DNA of 64,000 bases from Stictocephala bisonia (Eukaryota > Arthropoda > Insecta > Hemiptera > Membracidae). The DNA is taken from NCBI GenBank assembly GCA_035578905.1, contig JAQJVL010000308.1:714501-778500 (forward strand), in the 5' to 3' direction. Below, one piece after another: positions 57,401 to 63,890 of the stretch; position 1 is the stretch's first letter, and every line of letters starts with the position of its first letter. The translations under genes and the position numbers were made by a program. The notes under the pieces are model-generated. The model was not told where the DNA came from and ran no database searches. It saw only the letters and a list, made by a program, of their open reading frames with translations.

Positions 57401-60400
57401 TACGTTACAAAGACTATGTCATTAATGTTCTAAAACATATAATAAATAAAGCATTGTACAGTATAATGCTTTTATTAAAGTTGTTAGTTTCTATTATGCT
57501 TCTGTCTTATGCAATTTTTTGGACAGCCTGTATGTGCACGCCGTATGTGCACTTCGCTGGAGACCAAATGGATGGTGCATTTTTTTAAAATTTGGTGTGA
57601 AAGTGCATTTAGCCAATATCTCCGTGCCATTTTTTCACTTTTTTGAAGTTTTTTTTTTTTTTGGGGGGCAAAACACTTATTACGGAAATGGAATAGTTCA
57701 AAAACGGCTCTACAGATTTTGATAAAAATGTTCAGGAAAGATGTGAAATAAAATTTAAAATATCTAAAAAAAACCGCATGTCTCTAACTTGACTATCTAA
57801 AAAAAATATGACAAAAAAAGTATTTTGGAATCAAACTGGTCATTTTCAAAGGTTTGATATTTTAGTGTTTAATATGGGGGAAGTATGCGCCAATTATTTG
57901 GAACCATTTATTTAATTAGACCTAAGAAAATTAAGAGTGATCACTTCTTCCTAATAAATTAAACAAAATATTAATCAAATGTCTGCACAACAGAACAAAT
58001 AAATATATAATTTTTGTAACCTAATTTAACCAGACGGTATTATGGCTGGTAGGTTCTACATTCATGGAACTAAAAATCTTTCTCGCCTCTTTCTCTAACC
58101 GCGTGGAATGGATCGTTGTGTATTCCGCCTAAAAAATGGAACTCCCTGAAGGTCAAAATTCCTTTAGTAAGAAAAATATTCTTACATACCGTATCTTGCA
58201 GAATTATATGGCAAGTGTATTTTGGTACAATGTTTATTAATTAAGTAGTGGAAGGCTTGAGGTTGGCTTCTGATCCACCCAGTGGCTGGACGAGCAAGGC
58301 CCAACTCAGGTAGCCGGCCCCAATAAGAAGAAGAAGAAGAAAAGAAAAAAGGGGGAGGAACAATTACAGCGTAGCATTTGAAAATAGTCGATGTGCGCAT
58401 TCACGTCAAGGTCAATCATGAGCAATTACGTCATCCACACCTGTCATGCTATAGTCCGAATAAAATAACTTTGGTACTGGCGGAACGGCCACGCGCCGCT
58501 GGTCTGAAATAAAACTAAAAATAAGTAAGCAATAATTTTCAAACTAATTGTATACTGTCCACCATATTATATTCTCTAAGACAAAATTATGCTGGAGATT
58601 TTGCTTGAACTAATTTGTTTTTTATTGTGATATTTGTGTTTAAGAACACGTTTTTATGAGTGATATTGCGCGTGAGTCGTCTTTAACCTGTCACTGTAGC
58701 GAGAATAATAATAGTAAACTTATTTCTTGTGGATGGATGACAGTTTGATTCATTGTGATTAGTTTGGTATGAGACTCATTTAGTAATTCAAACGAACTAA
58801 TGATAAATTAACTTTTTTGCAAACTCGGTAACCATAAACTAGACAAAACTTCTTTAAACCTAAATGAATTGTGTTATTTAAGTGATACTACAATCATACT
58901 CTCGCATTAAATAAAATTTTCTTGGACTAGGAAGAAGGATTCAGTAGTTTTCAAAACGAGATTGTCAACAACGGTGTACCACACGCGCAGTGTACAGTCA
59001 CTGACTCAGCCTCTTCATAAGTCCTTATTGTCAATTAATAATAGAATATTAACTAAAACCTTAAAGGGCTTAAATATTAGAGTTGCAATAAACACTGATA
59101 ATTATATATTGACTGAATCCTATAACATTATTGTCACATGTAAATAAAAAAACTTGTAATAGTTCTAAAACTATATATCTGTTATGAACATAAACTGATG
59201 ATTAAAGCACTGTTAAATCGATTAAGAACTGAACACGAACACACATCAAAGTCTAAAGTCAACTTAAATAACCCTATTTCTTACTGGAGAAACATTTCTT
59301 ATCTGGAAATATCGTCGAAACGCTTGGACTTAATATACTGTCTAGACTTTTCTTTAAGCAGAGTACTTACGCGTCCGACACAGCCTCGAGGTAAACGAAT
59401 TTTGAGTTTACTTCATTAACTCTTCATTATTTTTCTGCATGTTTTATTAGTGCCACAGTATTATTTTAGTAATGAATAAATAACAGTTAATGTTTGTTTA
59501 AAGAAATTTTTTCTAGCATTTGTCATTTCCGAGTTTGCAAGGGTTTAAAAAAAATTAATTTTTCATTAGTTCGTTTGAATTATTAAATGAGTCTCATACC
59601 AAACTAATCACAATGAATCAAACTGTCATCCATCCACAAGAAATAAGTTTACTATTATTATTCTCGCTACAGTGACTGGTTAAAGACGACTCACGCTCAG
59701 TTTCACTCTTAAAACGTGTTCTTAAACACAAATATCACTATAAAAAGCAAATTAGCTCAAGCAAAATCTCCAACATAATTTTTTCTTAAAGAATATAACA
59801 TGGTGGACACTATAAAATTAGTTTGAAAATTATTGCTTAGTTATTTTAAGTTTAGCAACAAATCAAAACTCAGAGTTTTTTCATTTCAGACCAGCGGCGC
59901 GAGGTCGTTCCGCCAGTACCAAAGTTATTTTATTCGGACTATAATATCTGGTCTGTGCAGCTGTTTCATCAAATCAGTATGATTAGTCAGTAATGTGTTC
60001 TGGCTAAATTTTCTTAATAAGGACCAAATATGACACGTAGTGTTTAAATTTGTTATAATATATAGGTATGTTGAATTAATTATATCAAAATGGAATTTAG
60101 AGTTAAATTTGAGAGGGGGAATTCCCAAAAGGATGGTAGGACTCAGTCATGAGTTCCGAGTTGCCCGAAGGAGATCTCTATCTTGAAACCGAGAGCCGAA
60201 TATACCCAAAGATGCGCCTAGTTTTAAAGTAATAAAAAAAATTGCCACCAAGTGCGCTGCAACACCCACATTTGTTATAGTGCATATATAAAACAATGCA
60301 TTTGTTATAGTATAATAAGGGAATGAAGAGGAGAATTTGGGTAGCAGGAAATTCTGTGTGAAATTAGTGGAGGGAAAATTCCCACAGGGCTGGTACTACT

Positions 60401-61994
60401 AGTCACGTAACCCGACATTGGTCGCCATCTTGAATCCGAGAGTGGAAGATACCCAAAGATGCGCTTTGTTTTAAATTAGTTAAATGTTTTGCCACGAAGT
60501 GTGCTGCAACACCGACATTTGTTATTGTTAGTATATAAAATAATGCATTTGTTATAGTATAAAAAGGGAATGAAGAGGGAAATTTGGGTAGAAAGGAATT
60601 TTGTGAGAAATTAGTTGAGGAAAAATTCCCATAGGGTTGGTAGTACTGAGTCATGTGACCCGAAGATGCACGAAAGGTGGCCGCCATCTTGGATCTAAGA
60701 GGGAATATACCTAAAATTGTGTTTAGTTTTAAAGTACTTAAAACTGTTGCTACCAGGTGCGCTGCAACACCCACATTTTTCATAGTGTATATATAAAATA
60801 ATGCATTTTTATAGTATAAACAGGAAATGAAGAGGGAAATTTGAGACTTTTGAGGGAATTTAGTGGAGGGAAATTCCCACAGGGGTGGTAGGAATGGTAG
60901 GACTAAGTCATGTGACCTCCGCCATCTTGGAAAACCGCAGAAAAGTGAGCCTTGTACTCTTAGTTTTTCCCTACTGGTGATAGCCCTCGAATAAAGGTAT
61001 ATTTAATGATGTCCCGTTTTCCTGAACCTTCTTAACAATCAATTCTGGATCAGGATTCCTATTAGACAATTAACTCAGATCACATAGAACAATATCAAGT
61101 ACAGCTTTCAGTAACAAGTGGAAACCTCTCACTAGGCAACAGACTTGTTTCACTAAGAATAAGATTTATCTCCGCTCTAACGGAAGCAATCAGTTATTTG
61201 AACTTACTTGGCCATTAAAAAATGTGGTTTGCTAAATCAATTCTGAATAGGATTTTACATATGCTAAATATGGAAGTTGAAGCGGAATAAAATTTAGAGT
61301 AGTTAATCCGTAATTACTGTCTATAGCATGATTCTTGTGTTAATATTGACAAATGGAACAGTATTGAGGAGCAAGCAGCGGAAATATCAAGTAATTTGGA
61401 CTCAGATTTGTAATAGCACACATTTTTTAATTTGTTTAGTTATATTTTAATAATTAGCATGTATACATTGAACTTAATTTTTTATCAAATGAGGATATCT
61501 GTAATTAACCTTTCCCCTGAGCAAAAAAATATACGTAATTGGTTATTGCCTTGCTCCAAATTTTGAATAGTTCGAGCAGTCATTTGGGATTGTTCATTAA
61601 TTTGGAGTTTTCTCTTTAGTATCAACAAGCAATCCTCGTTTTTTGAAAGGATTGTGCTCATTGTGTTTATCTCAAAACATAACATTCTTCTAGATCACTT
61701 CGAAATTGTTGACTATTCGAAGGATAAAAAATTGATTTCGAATTCACTTCCTATTACACTAAATGTTTGTATTTTTTTCTAATTTTGGCAGAAAACAAGT
61801 ACGTGGGAACCAAAGCCATAGCAACCGGGTGGGGCACCCTTGTGGAGGATGGGAAGCCGGCGTGTATCTTGCAGGAAGTCGAGTTACCTGTCATGAGCAA
61901 TGCTGATTGTAAGAAGACCAACTACAGCGAGCAAATGATCTCTGACAACATGATGTGTGCTGGCTATCTCGATGGCAAGAAGGACTCTTGTCAG
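24409..61994 (+). CDS. Secreted trypsin-like serine protease zymogen (five exons, 3' end beyond window)
   Basis: Spliced exons 24409-24459, 39333-39426, 41599-41761, 55426-55631 and 61792-61994 join with compatible phases (0, 1, 2, 1, 0) to 239 codons with no stop. The product has a signal peptide, a short pro-segment with alternating Cys (CTCTCG), the activation site R|IVGG, His57 in TAAHC, Asp102 in DIALLRL, Cys122 in RPICLP, and Asp189 in KDSCQ, which predicts cleavage after Lys/Arg. The next exon should begin with the GDSGGPL codons of Ser195 and is not in the window. From memory, exon 4 (FMWFMIKVTFGEHDRC) resembles insect CG4914-like trypsins; I am fairly but not fully sure of that orthology. 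No clip domain is seen. Introns are about 14.9, 2.2, 13.7 and 6.2 kb and are packed with tandem arrays, yet every coding exon is intact, so the gene is probably functional. Confidence 0.88.
24460..26150. other. Intron 1, first part; possible Helitron-like 5' end
   Basis: Mostly featureless AT-rich intron. At 25329 the sequence TCTATATATATAAGCGAAAG resembles the TC-starting 5' ends of insect Helitrons and is followed by about 180 bp of moderately GC-rich repeat-like DNA. No 3' CTRR hairpin end was identified, so this is only a suggestion. Confidence 0.35.
26151..26627. repeat. 52-bp tandem array (about 9 nearly identical copies)
   Basis: The unit begins TCTACAGTTATATAGGTTAT and contains TAGTAAACAAACATACTAAA; it repeats at 26161, 26213, 26265 and every 52 bp to 26577. 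Copies are essentially identical, which points to recent expansion or homogenisation. It lies in intron 1 of the protease gene. Confidence 0.97.
27025..27276. repeat. 44-bp tandem array (5.7 copies)
   Basis: The unit starts CGCCTTAAACAGCTAAATGT and continues with AGCCCAACATGGTTTATAGGGT. Copies begin at 27025, 27069, 27113, 27157, 27201 and 27245, with a few substitutions each, so it is older or less homogenised than the 52-bp array nearby. Confidence 0.95.
27390..27505. repeat. Degenerate GC-rich ~38-45-bp repeat, locus 1
   Basis: It contains several diverged units of the form CACCC...GACACGTACGG(T/A)...ATTGAC. Related units occur at 38385-38575 (same intron) and 48610-48795 (intron 3), so this is a dispersed, decayed minisatellite family. 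Confidence 0.6.
27506..28309. other. Intron 1, no gene seen
   Basis: It contains a short poly-C run near 27690 and otherwise ordinary AT-rich intron sequence. The open frame on the minus strand near 27958-28155 shows no recognisable motif. Confidence 0.45.
28310..28592 (+). repeat. Poly-C/poly-G dispersed element, copy 1
   Basis: It is bounded by AGCCCCTGGTAAAGTAAC followed by poly-C, and contains a CRE-type palindrome TGACGTCA, a poly-G tract running into TTTACTTTTCCAG, and GGCGAACACTCCTTACAGTG. The region from 28310 to about 28560 matches 35510-35775 in reverse complement, including GGACCGTACTGGGTGGATTT. The pair defines a dispersed repeat of about 260 bp. Confidence 0.75.
28593..29874. 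mobile_element. Large foldback element with >500-bp inverted arms
   Basis: The left arm 28593-29103 is matched in reverse complement by 29250-29874. Matching landmarks are AAACGTTTCC/AAACGTTTG, GACGACACCGGTTCT/AGAACCGGAGTCGTCGT, ATAGACCTTCAAAACTACAG/CTGTAGTTTTGAAGGTCTAT, TTGCAGGCG partners, and the inner edges GATTGGTC/GACCAATC. The ~146-bp loop holds poly-G and poly-C tracts with GGGGTACTTT(G/T)...CCA motifs shared with the elements at 28310, 31704, 33230 and 35700. The right arm is longer because it carries an extra tract around 29370-29405. There is no transposase; it is a long-arm foldback transposon or an inverted duplication. Confidence 0.8.
29875..30957. other. Intron 1, no gene seen
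   Basis: AT-rich sequence with no supported gene, RNA or ordered repeat up to the first 25-bp array. Confidence 0.5.
30958..31140. repeat. 25-bp minisatellite array C1 (7 copies)
   Basis: The unit is TAGCAATAAGTGTGATACAA followed by TTATA. Seven copies end at TAGCATTATAAAATTAAATT, the same exit junction that ends the larger array C2 at 33108. Confidence 0.97.
31134..32106. repeat. Unique spacer, copy 1 of a direct duplication flanking the 25-bp arrays
   Basis: It starts at GCATTATAAAATTAAATTAT and continues through CTATTCCCTGTGTTGAAGC, a poly-G tract with GGTACTTTGCCAGGGACTAC, and CCGGGGTTTGGAATTCTC. The same sequences recur at 33102-33650, where about 450 bp (around 31180-31630) are missing. 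The order is array-spacer-array-spacer. Confidence 0.92.
32107..33108. repeat. 25-bp minisatellite array C2 (about 40 copies)
   Basis: Same unit as C1, with two main subtypes, ATTATATAG and ATTGTATAG. GTATAG units cluster at the left end (32120-32340 and 32450-32560) and ATATAG units fill the right. A block with TATATCAATAAG and GCAAAGAGTG occurs twice (about 32800-32870 and 32980-33015), a higher-order duplication of 125-150 bp. Open minus-strand frames with a 25-residue period result from the stop-free repeat and are not genes. Confidence 0.97.
33102..33650. repeat. Unique spacer, copy 2, with ~450-bp internal deletion
   Basis: It matches 31134-31178 and then jumps at TATAAATCCAATTATCTATT to match 31631-32106. 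It carries a small local duplication (CTCCACCAGAACTCCACCAG) not in copy 1. It ends at GTGATTCTTGTAC, where copy 1 instead enters the 25-bp array. Confidence 0.92.
33766..34047. repeat. 33-bp tandem array (about 8.5 copies, near-perfect)
   Basis: The unit is CACACCTCATGTACAAGGTG plus ACTCACCTCATGA, with copies every 33 bp from 33777 to 34041 and essentially no substitutions. Each unit contains a related sub-motif, CACCTCATG, twice. The length is divisible by three and stop-free, so both strands show open frames (THLMYKV and HEVCHEV periodicity) without evidence of coding. Confidence 0.97.
34048..35509. other. Intron 1, no gene recognised
   Basis: Open frames of about 75 codons on the minus strand (34020-34247, 34373-34600) have plausible composition (one reads PWLQNRPDIKFVGDKNERHH) and may be decayed mobile-element sequence, but no family is recognised. 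The rest is AT-rich. Confidence 0.4.
35510..35775 (-). repeat. Poly-C/poly-G dispersed element, copy 2 (inverted relative to 28310)
   Basis: The reverse complement of this segment matches 28310-28560: AAATCCACCCAGTACGGTCC, CATTCAATGATAGTAATAG, CACTGTGAGGAGTGTTCGC, TGACGTCA and GGGGTACTTTTCCAGGGGCT are shared landmarks. Its G tract is shorter and interrupted (GGGGGTGGGGGT). It continues at 35750-35775 with a second CTACTTTTC copy of the motif. Confidence 0.75.
36226..36290 (-). mobile_element. tRNA-derived SINE head or tRNA pseudogene (Met-like)
   Basis: On the minus strand it reads GGTCGGTAGCTTAGTTGGTT, then an anticodon-arm-like CTCAGCTTCATAAG and AGATCGATCCCAA. TAGCTTAGTTGG (36272-36283) fits the RNA polymerase III box A consensus. 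GATCGATCC (about 36230-36238) is a degenerate box B. Aligned to tRNA-Met, the anticodon position is CAT. The acceptor stem does not pair well and no CCA-type end fits, so a functional tRNA is unlikely. The SINE body downstream could not be delimited. Confidence 0.6.
36460..37450. repeat. Diverged tandem duplication, period ~700 bp
   Basis: Blocks at 36470-36860 and 37130-37590 share ordered landmarks: TTGTTATA, GTGAGCAAAGTGAACGGGGA against GTGAGAAAGTGAACGGGAAA, AATGTAGTGA(C/T)CTCGA, GGTAG(C/G)CAAAAGC, a poly-A-signal-like TTTACAAAT, GAGGCTCT/GAAGCTCT, and TTTAGCGTATATGG. Identity by eye is about 70%. Parts resemble the ~250-bp repeats at 60045-60960 (TTTGTTATAGTATAA). Confidence 0.65.
37591..38384. 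other. Intron 1, no gene seen
   Basis: AT-rich, with a short perfect GC hairpin at about 38058-38073 (CCGAGC-CGGC-GCTCGG). No gene is supported. Confidence 0.4.
38385..38575. repeat. Degenerate GC-rich ~38-bp repeat, locus 2
   Basis: About five diverged units of the form CCCACTCATCCATACACGTA-CGG(T/A)GGTATTGAC. Related to 27390-27505 and 48610-48795. Confidence 0.7.
38576..39332. other. Intron 1, final part
   Basis: AT-rich intron leading to the exon 2 acceptor. An open frame at 38646-38849 has no motif and is not supported as a gene. Confidence 0.5.
39333..39426 (+). CDS. Protease exon 2: pro-segment with Cys-rich linker
   Basis: It follows the acceptor TGTTTCAG and encodes TESNLREDRRFFLDMFTRRP and then PLRDDSKSCTC plus one base, ending at the donor CA|GTAAGT. 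It enters in phase 0 and leaves in phase 1. The Cys residues next to the activation domain fit the disulfide that keeps the pro-segment tethered after activation in this family. The last 26 bp of the exon plus its donor form the first copy of the 71-bp satellite that fills the start of intron 2. Confidence 0.8.
39401..40749 (+). repeat. 71-bp tandem array seeded by the exon 2 / intron 2 splice junction (19 copies)
   Basis: Copies start every 71 bp from 39401 (GGATGACTCCAAGTCGTGTA, CTTGCAGTAAGTTACGG, then ATGGTACATAACTCTAGTTA). Copy 1 is the actual coding end of exon 2 with its donor at 39427, so each unit repeats 26 bp of coding sequence plus the 5' splice site and 45 bp of intron. By my reading 10 of 19 copies keep CAG|TAAGT-type donors (CAGTAAGT), three have CTGTAAGT and six have CAGTACGT. 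Copies 6-8, 9-11 and 13-15 repeat the order CTGTAAG, CAGTACG, CAGTAAG, a 213-bp higher-order unit. Confidence 0.97.
40750..41598. other. Intron 2, unique part
   Basis: AT-rich intron without ordered repeats, ending in the pyrimidine-rich acceptor of exon 3. Confidence 0.5.
41599..41761 (+). CDS. Protease exon 3: activation site and catalytic histidine
   Basis: It follows TTGTTTTTCAG and ends at G|GTAAGA. With the split codon from exon 2 it reads T-CGERNVDGRIVGGEP, then a conserved core including PWIVRLSYF, FYCGGMLIN and VLTAAHCIKG. The zymogen cleavage is Arg|Ile-Val-Gly-Gly. His57 sits in AAHC, and Cys42/Cys58 are present. It leaves in phase 2. A decayed duplicate of most of this exon lies about 400 bp downstream at 42166-42301. 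Confidence 0.93.
41822..42056. repeat. ~79-bp degenerate tandem repeat (3 copies)
   Basis: Three units beginning at about 41823, 41901 and 41982 share GAGTTTTTTATGGTCTGT, ATTGTTGAAAATTTTA and TTTGTAAATATG. Divergence between copies is substantial. Confidence 0.7.
42166..42301 (+). pseudogene. Decayed tandem duplicate of protease exon 3
   Basis: It matches exon 3 from the activation-loop region to the donor. The residues read ISNEFPWIVKLSHFNGFYC, then GRMLMNDRYVFTTSRCIKV and a stop (TAA 42299-42301). The catalytic His is replaced (AAHC becomes TSRC), the zymogen cleavage motif is destroyed (GEPT region shifted), and the donor G|GTAAGA has become GTGTAAAG. Downstream intron sequence (AAGTATGT...GTAGAT-AGAATA) is also shared, so the duplication included flanking intron. 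It is not usable as an alternative exon without restoring splice sites. Confidence 0.93.
42651..47520. repeat. 42-bp minisatellite array, ~4.9 kb (about 115 units)
   Basis: The unit is GTCCTAATTACTGTGTCCAG followed by TTGCACCGGCGGTCAGGGATTA. Subtypes include CCTAAACACTGTGTAGAG, ATTACTATTCCCAG and GTCAAAATTACTG. The left edge (42651-43040) alternates with a variant GTTAGACCGTTGATCATATA. The right edge (47390-47520) has units with GTCATTTGGAGCCCTGTGG, showing edge divergence. The length of 14 codons without stops makes long frames in several registers (period NYCVQLHRRSGISP); none is considered coding since the array lies inside intron 3. Confidence 0.97.
47521..48398. other. Intron 3, no gene seen
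   Basis: AT-rich unique intron sequence between the 42-bp array and its inverted remnants. Confidence 0.5.
48399..48490 (-). repeat. Inverted remnants of the 42-bp satellite
   Basis: TGACCGCCGGTGCAAATGGA at 48399 is the reverse complement of the satellite core (variant TCCATTTGCACCGGCGGTCA), and CGCCGGTGCAACTAGACA at about 48471 is a second partial match. They lie about 880 bp beyond the array and in the opposite orientation. This would fit origin of the satellite from the terminal inverted repeat of a transposon, or a simple inversion. Confidence 0.6.
48610..48795. repeat. Degenerate GC-rich ~38-bp repeat, locus 3
   Basis: Four to five units of the form CCACTCACCCATACAGGTAC-AGTGGTACTGG. 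Related to the repeats in intron 1 at 27390 and 38385. Confidence 0.7.
48796..49768. other. Intron 3, no gene seen
   Basis: AT-rich. A short direct repeat (TTTAGGATACACAACTTCGC-type, about 49224 and 49261) is present. Overlapping short frames on both strands near 49240-49527 show no motif. Confidence 0.45.
49769..55293 (+). repeat. 56-bp satellite array, ~5.5 kb (about 98 units), each with a poly(A)-site-like layout
   Basis: The unit is TAGTATGTATGTACTGTATT, ACAATGTGGATTGTCATAAC, CAATAAATACACATCA; a 54-bp variant lacks AG. Subtypes include GTACGAATGTACTG, GGTTAGTCATAACC and TTATAACCAATAAATACATATCTTAG. Nearly every unit has AATAAA in the gene's sense orientation, TGTA motifs 24-36 nt upstream and TATGTATGT 13 or so nt downstream. 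Higher-order repeats are evident: the ATATCTTAG landmark at 51429 and 51709 recurs at 52717 and 52997, a 1288-bp shift (23 units). Blocks with ATCAATTTATGTATATAC at about 53569 and 54287 show another ~0.72-kb repeat. Confidence 0.97.
55426..55631 (+). CDS. Protease exon 4: catalytic aspartate
   Basis: The acceptor is TCTTGCACAG and the donor is CTA|GTAAGT. It encodes FMWFMIKVTFGEHDRC, then RFVLRAISGDF, DHDIALLRLND with catalytic Asp102, and ETIRPICLPTDT with Cys122. The exon is notably GC-richer than the surrounding DNA, as expected of coding sequence under constraint. It begins about 130 bp after the end of the 56-bp satellite array. Confidence 0.93.
55632..58453. other. Intron 4, first part, no gene seen
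   Basis: Mostly AT-rich intron. It contains a short direct repeat of CATGTTCAATTA..AAGCTCCTAA (about 56268-56330), a TTACAC-rich patch at 56570-56640, a poly-T/poly-G junction at 57645-57668 and an AAG/purine-rich microsatellite at 58326-58358. No open frame here has recognisable homology. Confidence 0.5.
58454..59939. mobile_element. Long-TIR DNA element (~1.49 kb, ~390-bp inverted arms), non-autonomous
   Basis: The left terminus GTCCGAATAAAATAACTTTG and the right terminus CAAAGTTATTTTATTCGGAC are perfect inverted repeats. The arms (58454 to about 58845, and about 59540 to 59939) stay matched through CGCCGCTGGTCTGAAAT/TCAGACCAGCGGCG, GACGACTCACGC/GTGAGTCGTC, TTCTTGTGGATGGATGACAG and its partner, and TTTGGTATGAGACTCATTTA and its partner. 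TATA flanks both ends (58450-58453 and 59940-59943), giving TA or TATA as target-site duplication. The ~690-bp interior holds two short frames (58962-59147, 59198-59419) with no recognised domain, so no transposase is evident. Confidence 0.85.
60045..60960. repeat. ~250-bp tandem family (about 4 diverged copies) with GCCGCCATCTTGG motifs
   Basis: Landmarks recur at spacings of about 247 and 257 bp: CTGCAACACC(C/G)ACATTTGTTA at about 60258, 60505 and 60762; TGCATTTGTTATAGTATAA; GGGAATGAAGAGG; AAATTCCCA(C/T)AGGG; and GCCATCTTG with GA(A/T)CC(G/T)AGAG. Copies are roughly 75-85% alike. Parts match the diverged repeats at 36460-37450. Confidence 0.85.
60961..61791. other. Intron 4, final part
   Basis: AT-rich intron leading to the exon 5 acceptor. 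A minus-strand open frame at 61485-61685 shows no motif. Confidence 0.5.
61792..61994 (+). CDS. Protease exon 5: specificity pocket up to Asp189
   Basis: The acceptor is AATTTTGGCAG and the donor CAG|GTGACT. It encodes KYVGTKAIATGWGTL, ILQEVELPV, MISDNMMCAGYLDGKKDSCQ. GWG, the Cys pairs and MMCAGY are family hallmarks. The Asp in KDSCQ is at the S1 pocket position 189. It ends in phase 0, so the missing next exon should start with the codon for Gly193 of GDSGGP. The intron beyond contains a LINE fragment. Confidence 0.93.
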
Positions 61995-62399
61995 GTGACT
62001 AATTCTCAGGACAACAATTTGCATTAAGTCATTATGTATATTCGAGGTTGGATTTTACAATTTTTAACAATAAGCTTACAAAATGTTATTTTAGTGGTAT
62101 AATTTTATAAGACCGTATCAAAAACTAAATGTTGTGATATTTCAGAACATTTGTACATACATTGCAGAACTTAATAATTCTTCTTTAAAATGTTCTCTCT
62201 TGTCTTTTCATTTTGTGGTCTAACAGATTGGGTGTACATGTTTCTTCAACTGCACGTATGTGCGAGTAATTAATATTGAATCCCTAGTAAAATTGAAAAA
62301 AAAATTAAAATAATTAAGACAATGTGTTACGTCACACAATACGTTATTAATAATTACTTTAAAAAGATAATTAATTTTTGATATCTTTTGTAAAGACCT
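61995..62399. other. Intron 5 start, no feature seen
   Basis: AT-rich sequence between the exon 5 donor and the LINE fragment. No GDSGGP-encoding exon is present here. Confidence 0.5.
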
Positions 62400-63890
62400 T
62401 CTACGATTAATACAAAAAGTTTCGTCACCTCAAGTTGCATCAGATTTCAGACCTATCAGTATCTTGCCAGCGTTGTCAAAATGCCTCGAACGGTTAGTCC
62501 ACCGTCAGATGTCATCGTTTATGGAGAGTGCTGGATTATTGTCCAATTTCCAATCTGGATTCCGTTCAAGATTCAGTACTTCCACTGCCCTTCTTAAAAT
62601 TACTGACGATGTCCGCTCTGCTATTGATAAGTCCCTACTTACCATCTTGACCCTATTTGATTTCTCCAAAGCTTTCGACTGCGTTTACTATCCCCTTCTT
62701 TATATAAAAATGCTCTCTGGTGGTTTTTCTGATGGTTGTATTGAATGGGTCAGGTCGTACTTGACGGACCGTCGGCAGTGTGTAAAGGCAGACAACAGAA
62801 AATCTGACTGGGAACTGGTGACTAGAGGTGTGCCCCAGGGTTCTGTGCTTGGGCCACCCTTATTCTTACTCTACATTAACGATGTCACTACTGTTATCAA
62901 TTTCTGCGAATTTCACTTATACGCTGACGACCTACAAATATATACTCCCTTCACTCTGAAAGACTTGCCTACTGCCGTAACTAACATTAACTGTGATATC
63001 CAGTCTATCACAAATTGGGCTGTCAAGCATGGCTTAAAGCTCAATGAGGCCAAAACCCAAACAATATTGTTGGGCTCTACTAGACTCACTTCTAACATTG
63101 ACCTGACAAATATACCAAAACTCAAACTTAACAATACAGAATTACCGTTTTGTGACAAAGTTAAAAACCTAGGACTTATTATGAATAAATATTTGAACTG
63201 GACTGATCAAGTAGCTGTAATGTGTAATAGAGTTTTTGCTGCTATACACACTTTGAAAAGATCTGCCATGTTTTTCCCTCTCAATGTCAAGGTGTTGTTA
63301 GTAAAGACTCTAGTTTTCACGCACTTTAATTATTGTGATACTGTAATCAATGACATGTCTGTTGAGCTCACGGAAAGATTACAGCGTGCCCAAAACTACT
63401 GTATCAGATTTATTTTCAACCTGAGGCGAAGGGATCATGTTACTCCATTTTTCTACCAATTATCCATCTTAAAGTTAAACAATCTTCGACAATTCCATAT
63501 CCTGATATTGTTGCACAGTATTCTTCAAACCCAAATTTCTAATTATCAGTCAGAGCAGTTTGTTTATCTGTCACAAGTTGTTGTGCGTAAAACAAGACGT
63601 GGTGAGTCAATGTTAGCTATCCCAGTTCACCGCACCACCACTTTCAACAAATGATTTATTGTCTCCGCGTGCAGGCTCTGGAATGCTCTGCCTGATAATA
63701 TCAGATCCATCGATAAGCGCACTCGGTTTGGGGCGGAGGTGAGGTGCTATCTGTTGCGGGCCTAGCGGGAGTAGTGGTTGGTGTCGCTGTGGCTTGGTGG
63801 TGGCGGTAATGAGTGATTGTGCCGAATGAATGTAGGTTTGAATAAATGTTATGAATATCTGTAGTTTTCTTTGAGATAGTCGAAATATTT
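62400..63890 (+). mobile_element. 5'-truncated non-LTR retrotransposon (Jockey/CR1-like LINE)
   Basis: It has reverse-transcriptase coding sequence and about 125 bp of 3' trailer, in the same orientation as the host gene. Homology-like sequence begins abruptly at about 62405-62420 (KVSSPQVASDFRPIS), which suggests typical 5' truncation; ORF1 and the endonuclease domain are absent. No clear poly-A or simple-repeat tail or target-site duplication was identified, so the 3' limit is approximate. Confidence 0.85.
62410..63765 (+). pseudogene. LINE reverse transcriptase, partial, one in-frame stop
   Basis: It would reverse-transcribe the element's RNA at a nicked target. The frame runs from about 62410 without requiring an ATG. 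Visible in order: SDFRPISILPALSKCLERLV, TLFDFSKAFDCV (motif A Asp), TRGVPQGSVLGPPLFLLYIN (motif B), LYADDLQIY (catalytic YADD), and the thumb/C-terminal block with HFNYCDTVIND and LQRAQNYCIRF. A TGA at 63652-63654 interrupts the frame, but the same frame continues with FIVSACRLWNALPDNIRSID, a block typical of the end of these proteins, and closes at TAG 63763-63765. The TGA is therefore a late nonsense mutation rather than the true end. The N-terminal part is missing, so the copy is dead but looks young. Confidence 0.9.

Noticed and set aside
62913..63158. Minus-strand open frame within the LINE
   Set aside because: It is a shadow of the reverse transcriptase frame, which carries motifs A, B and C.
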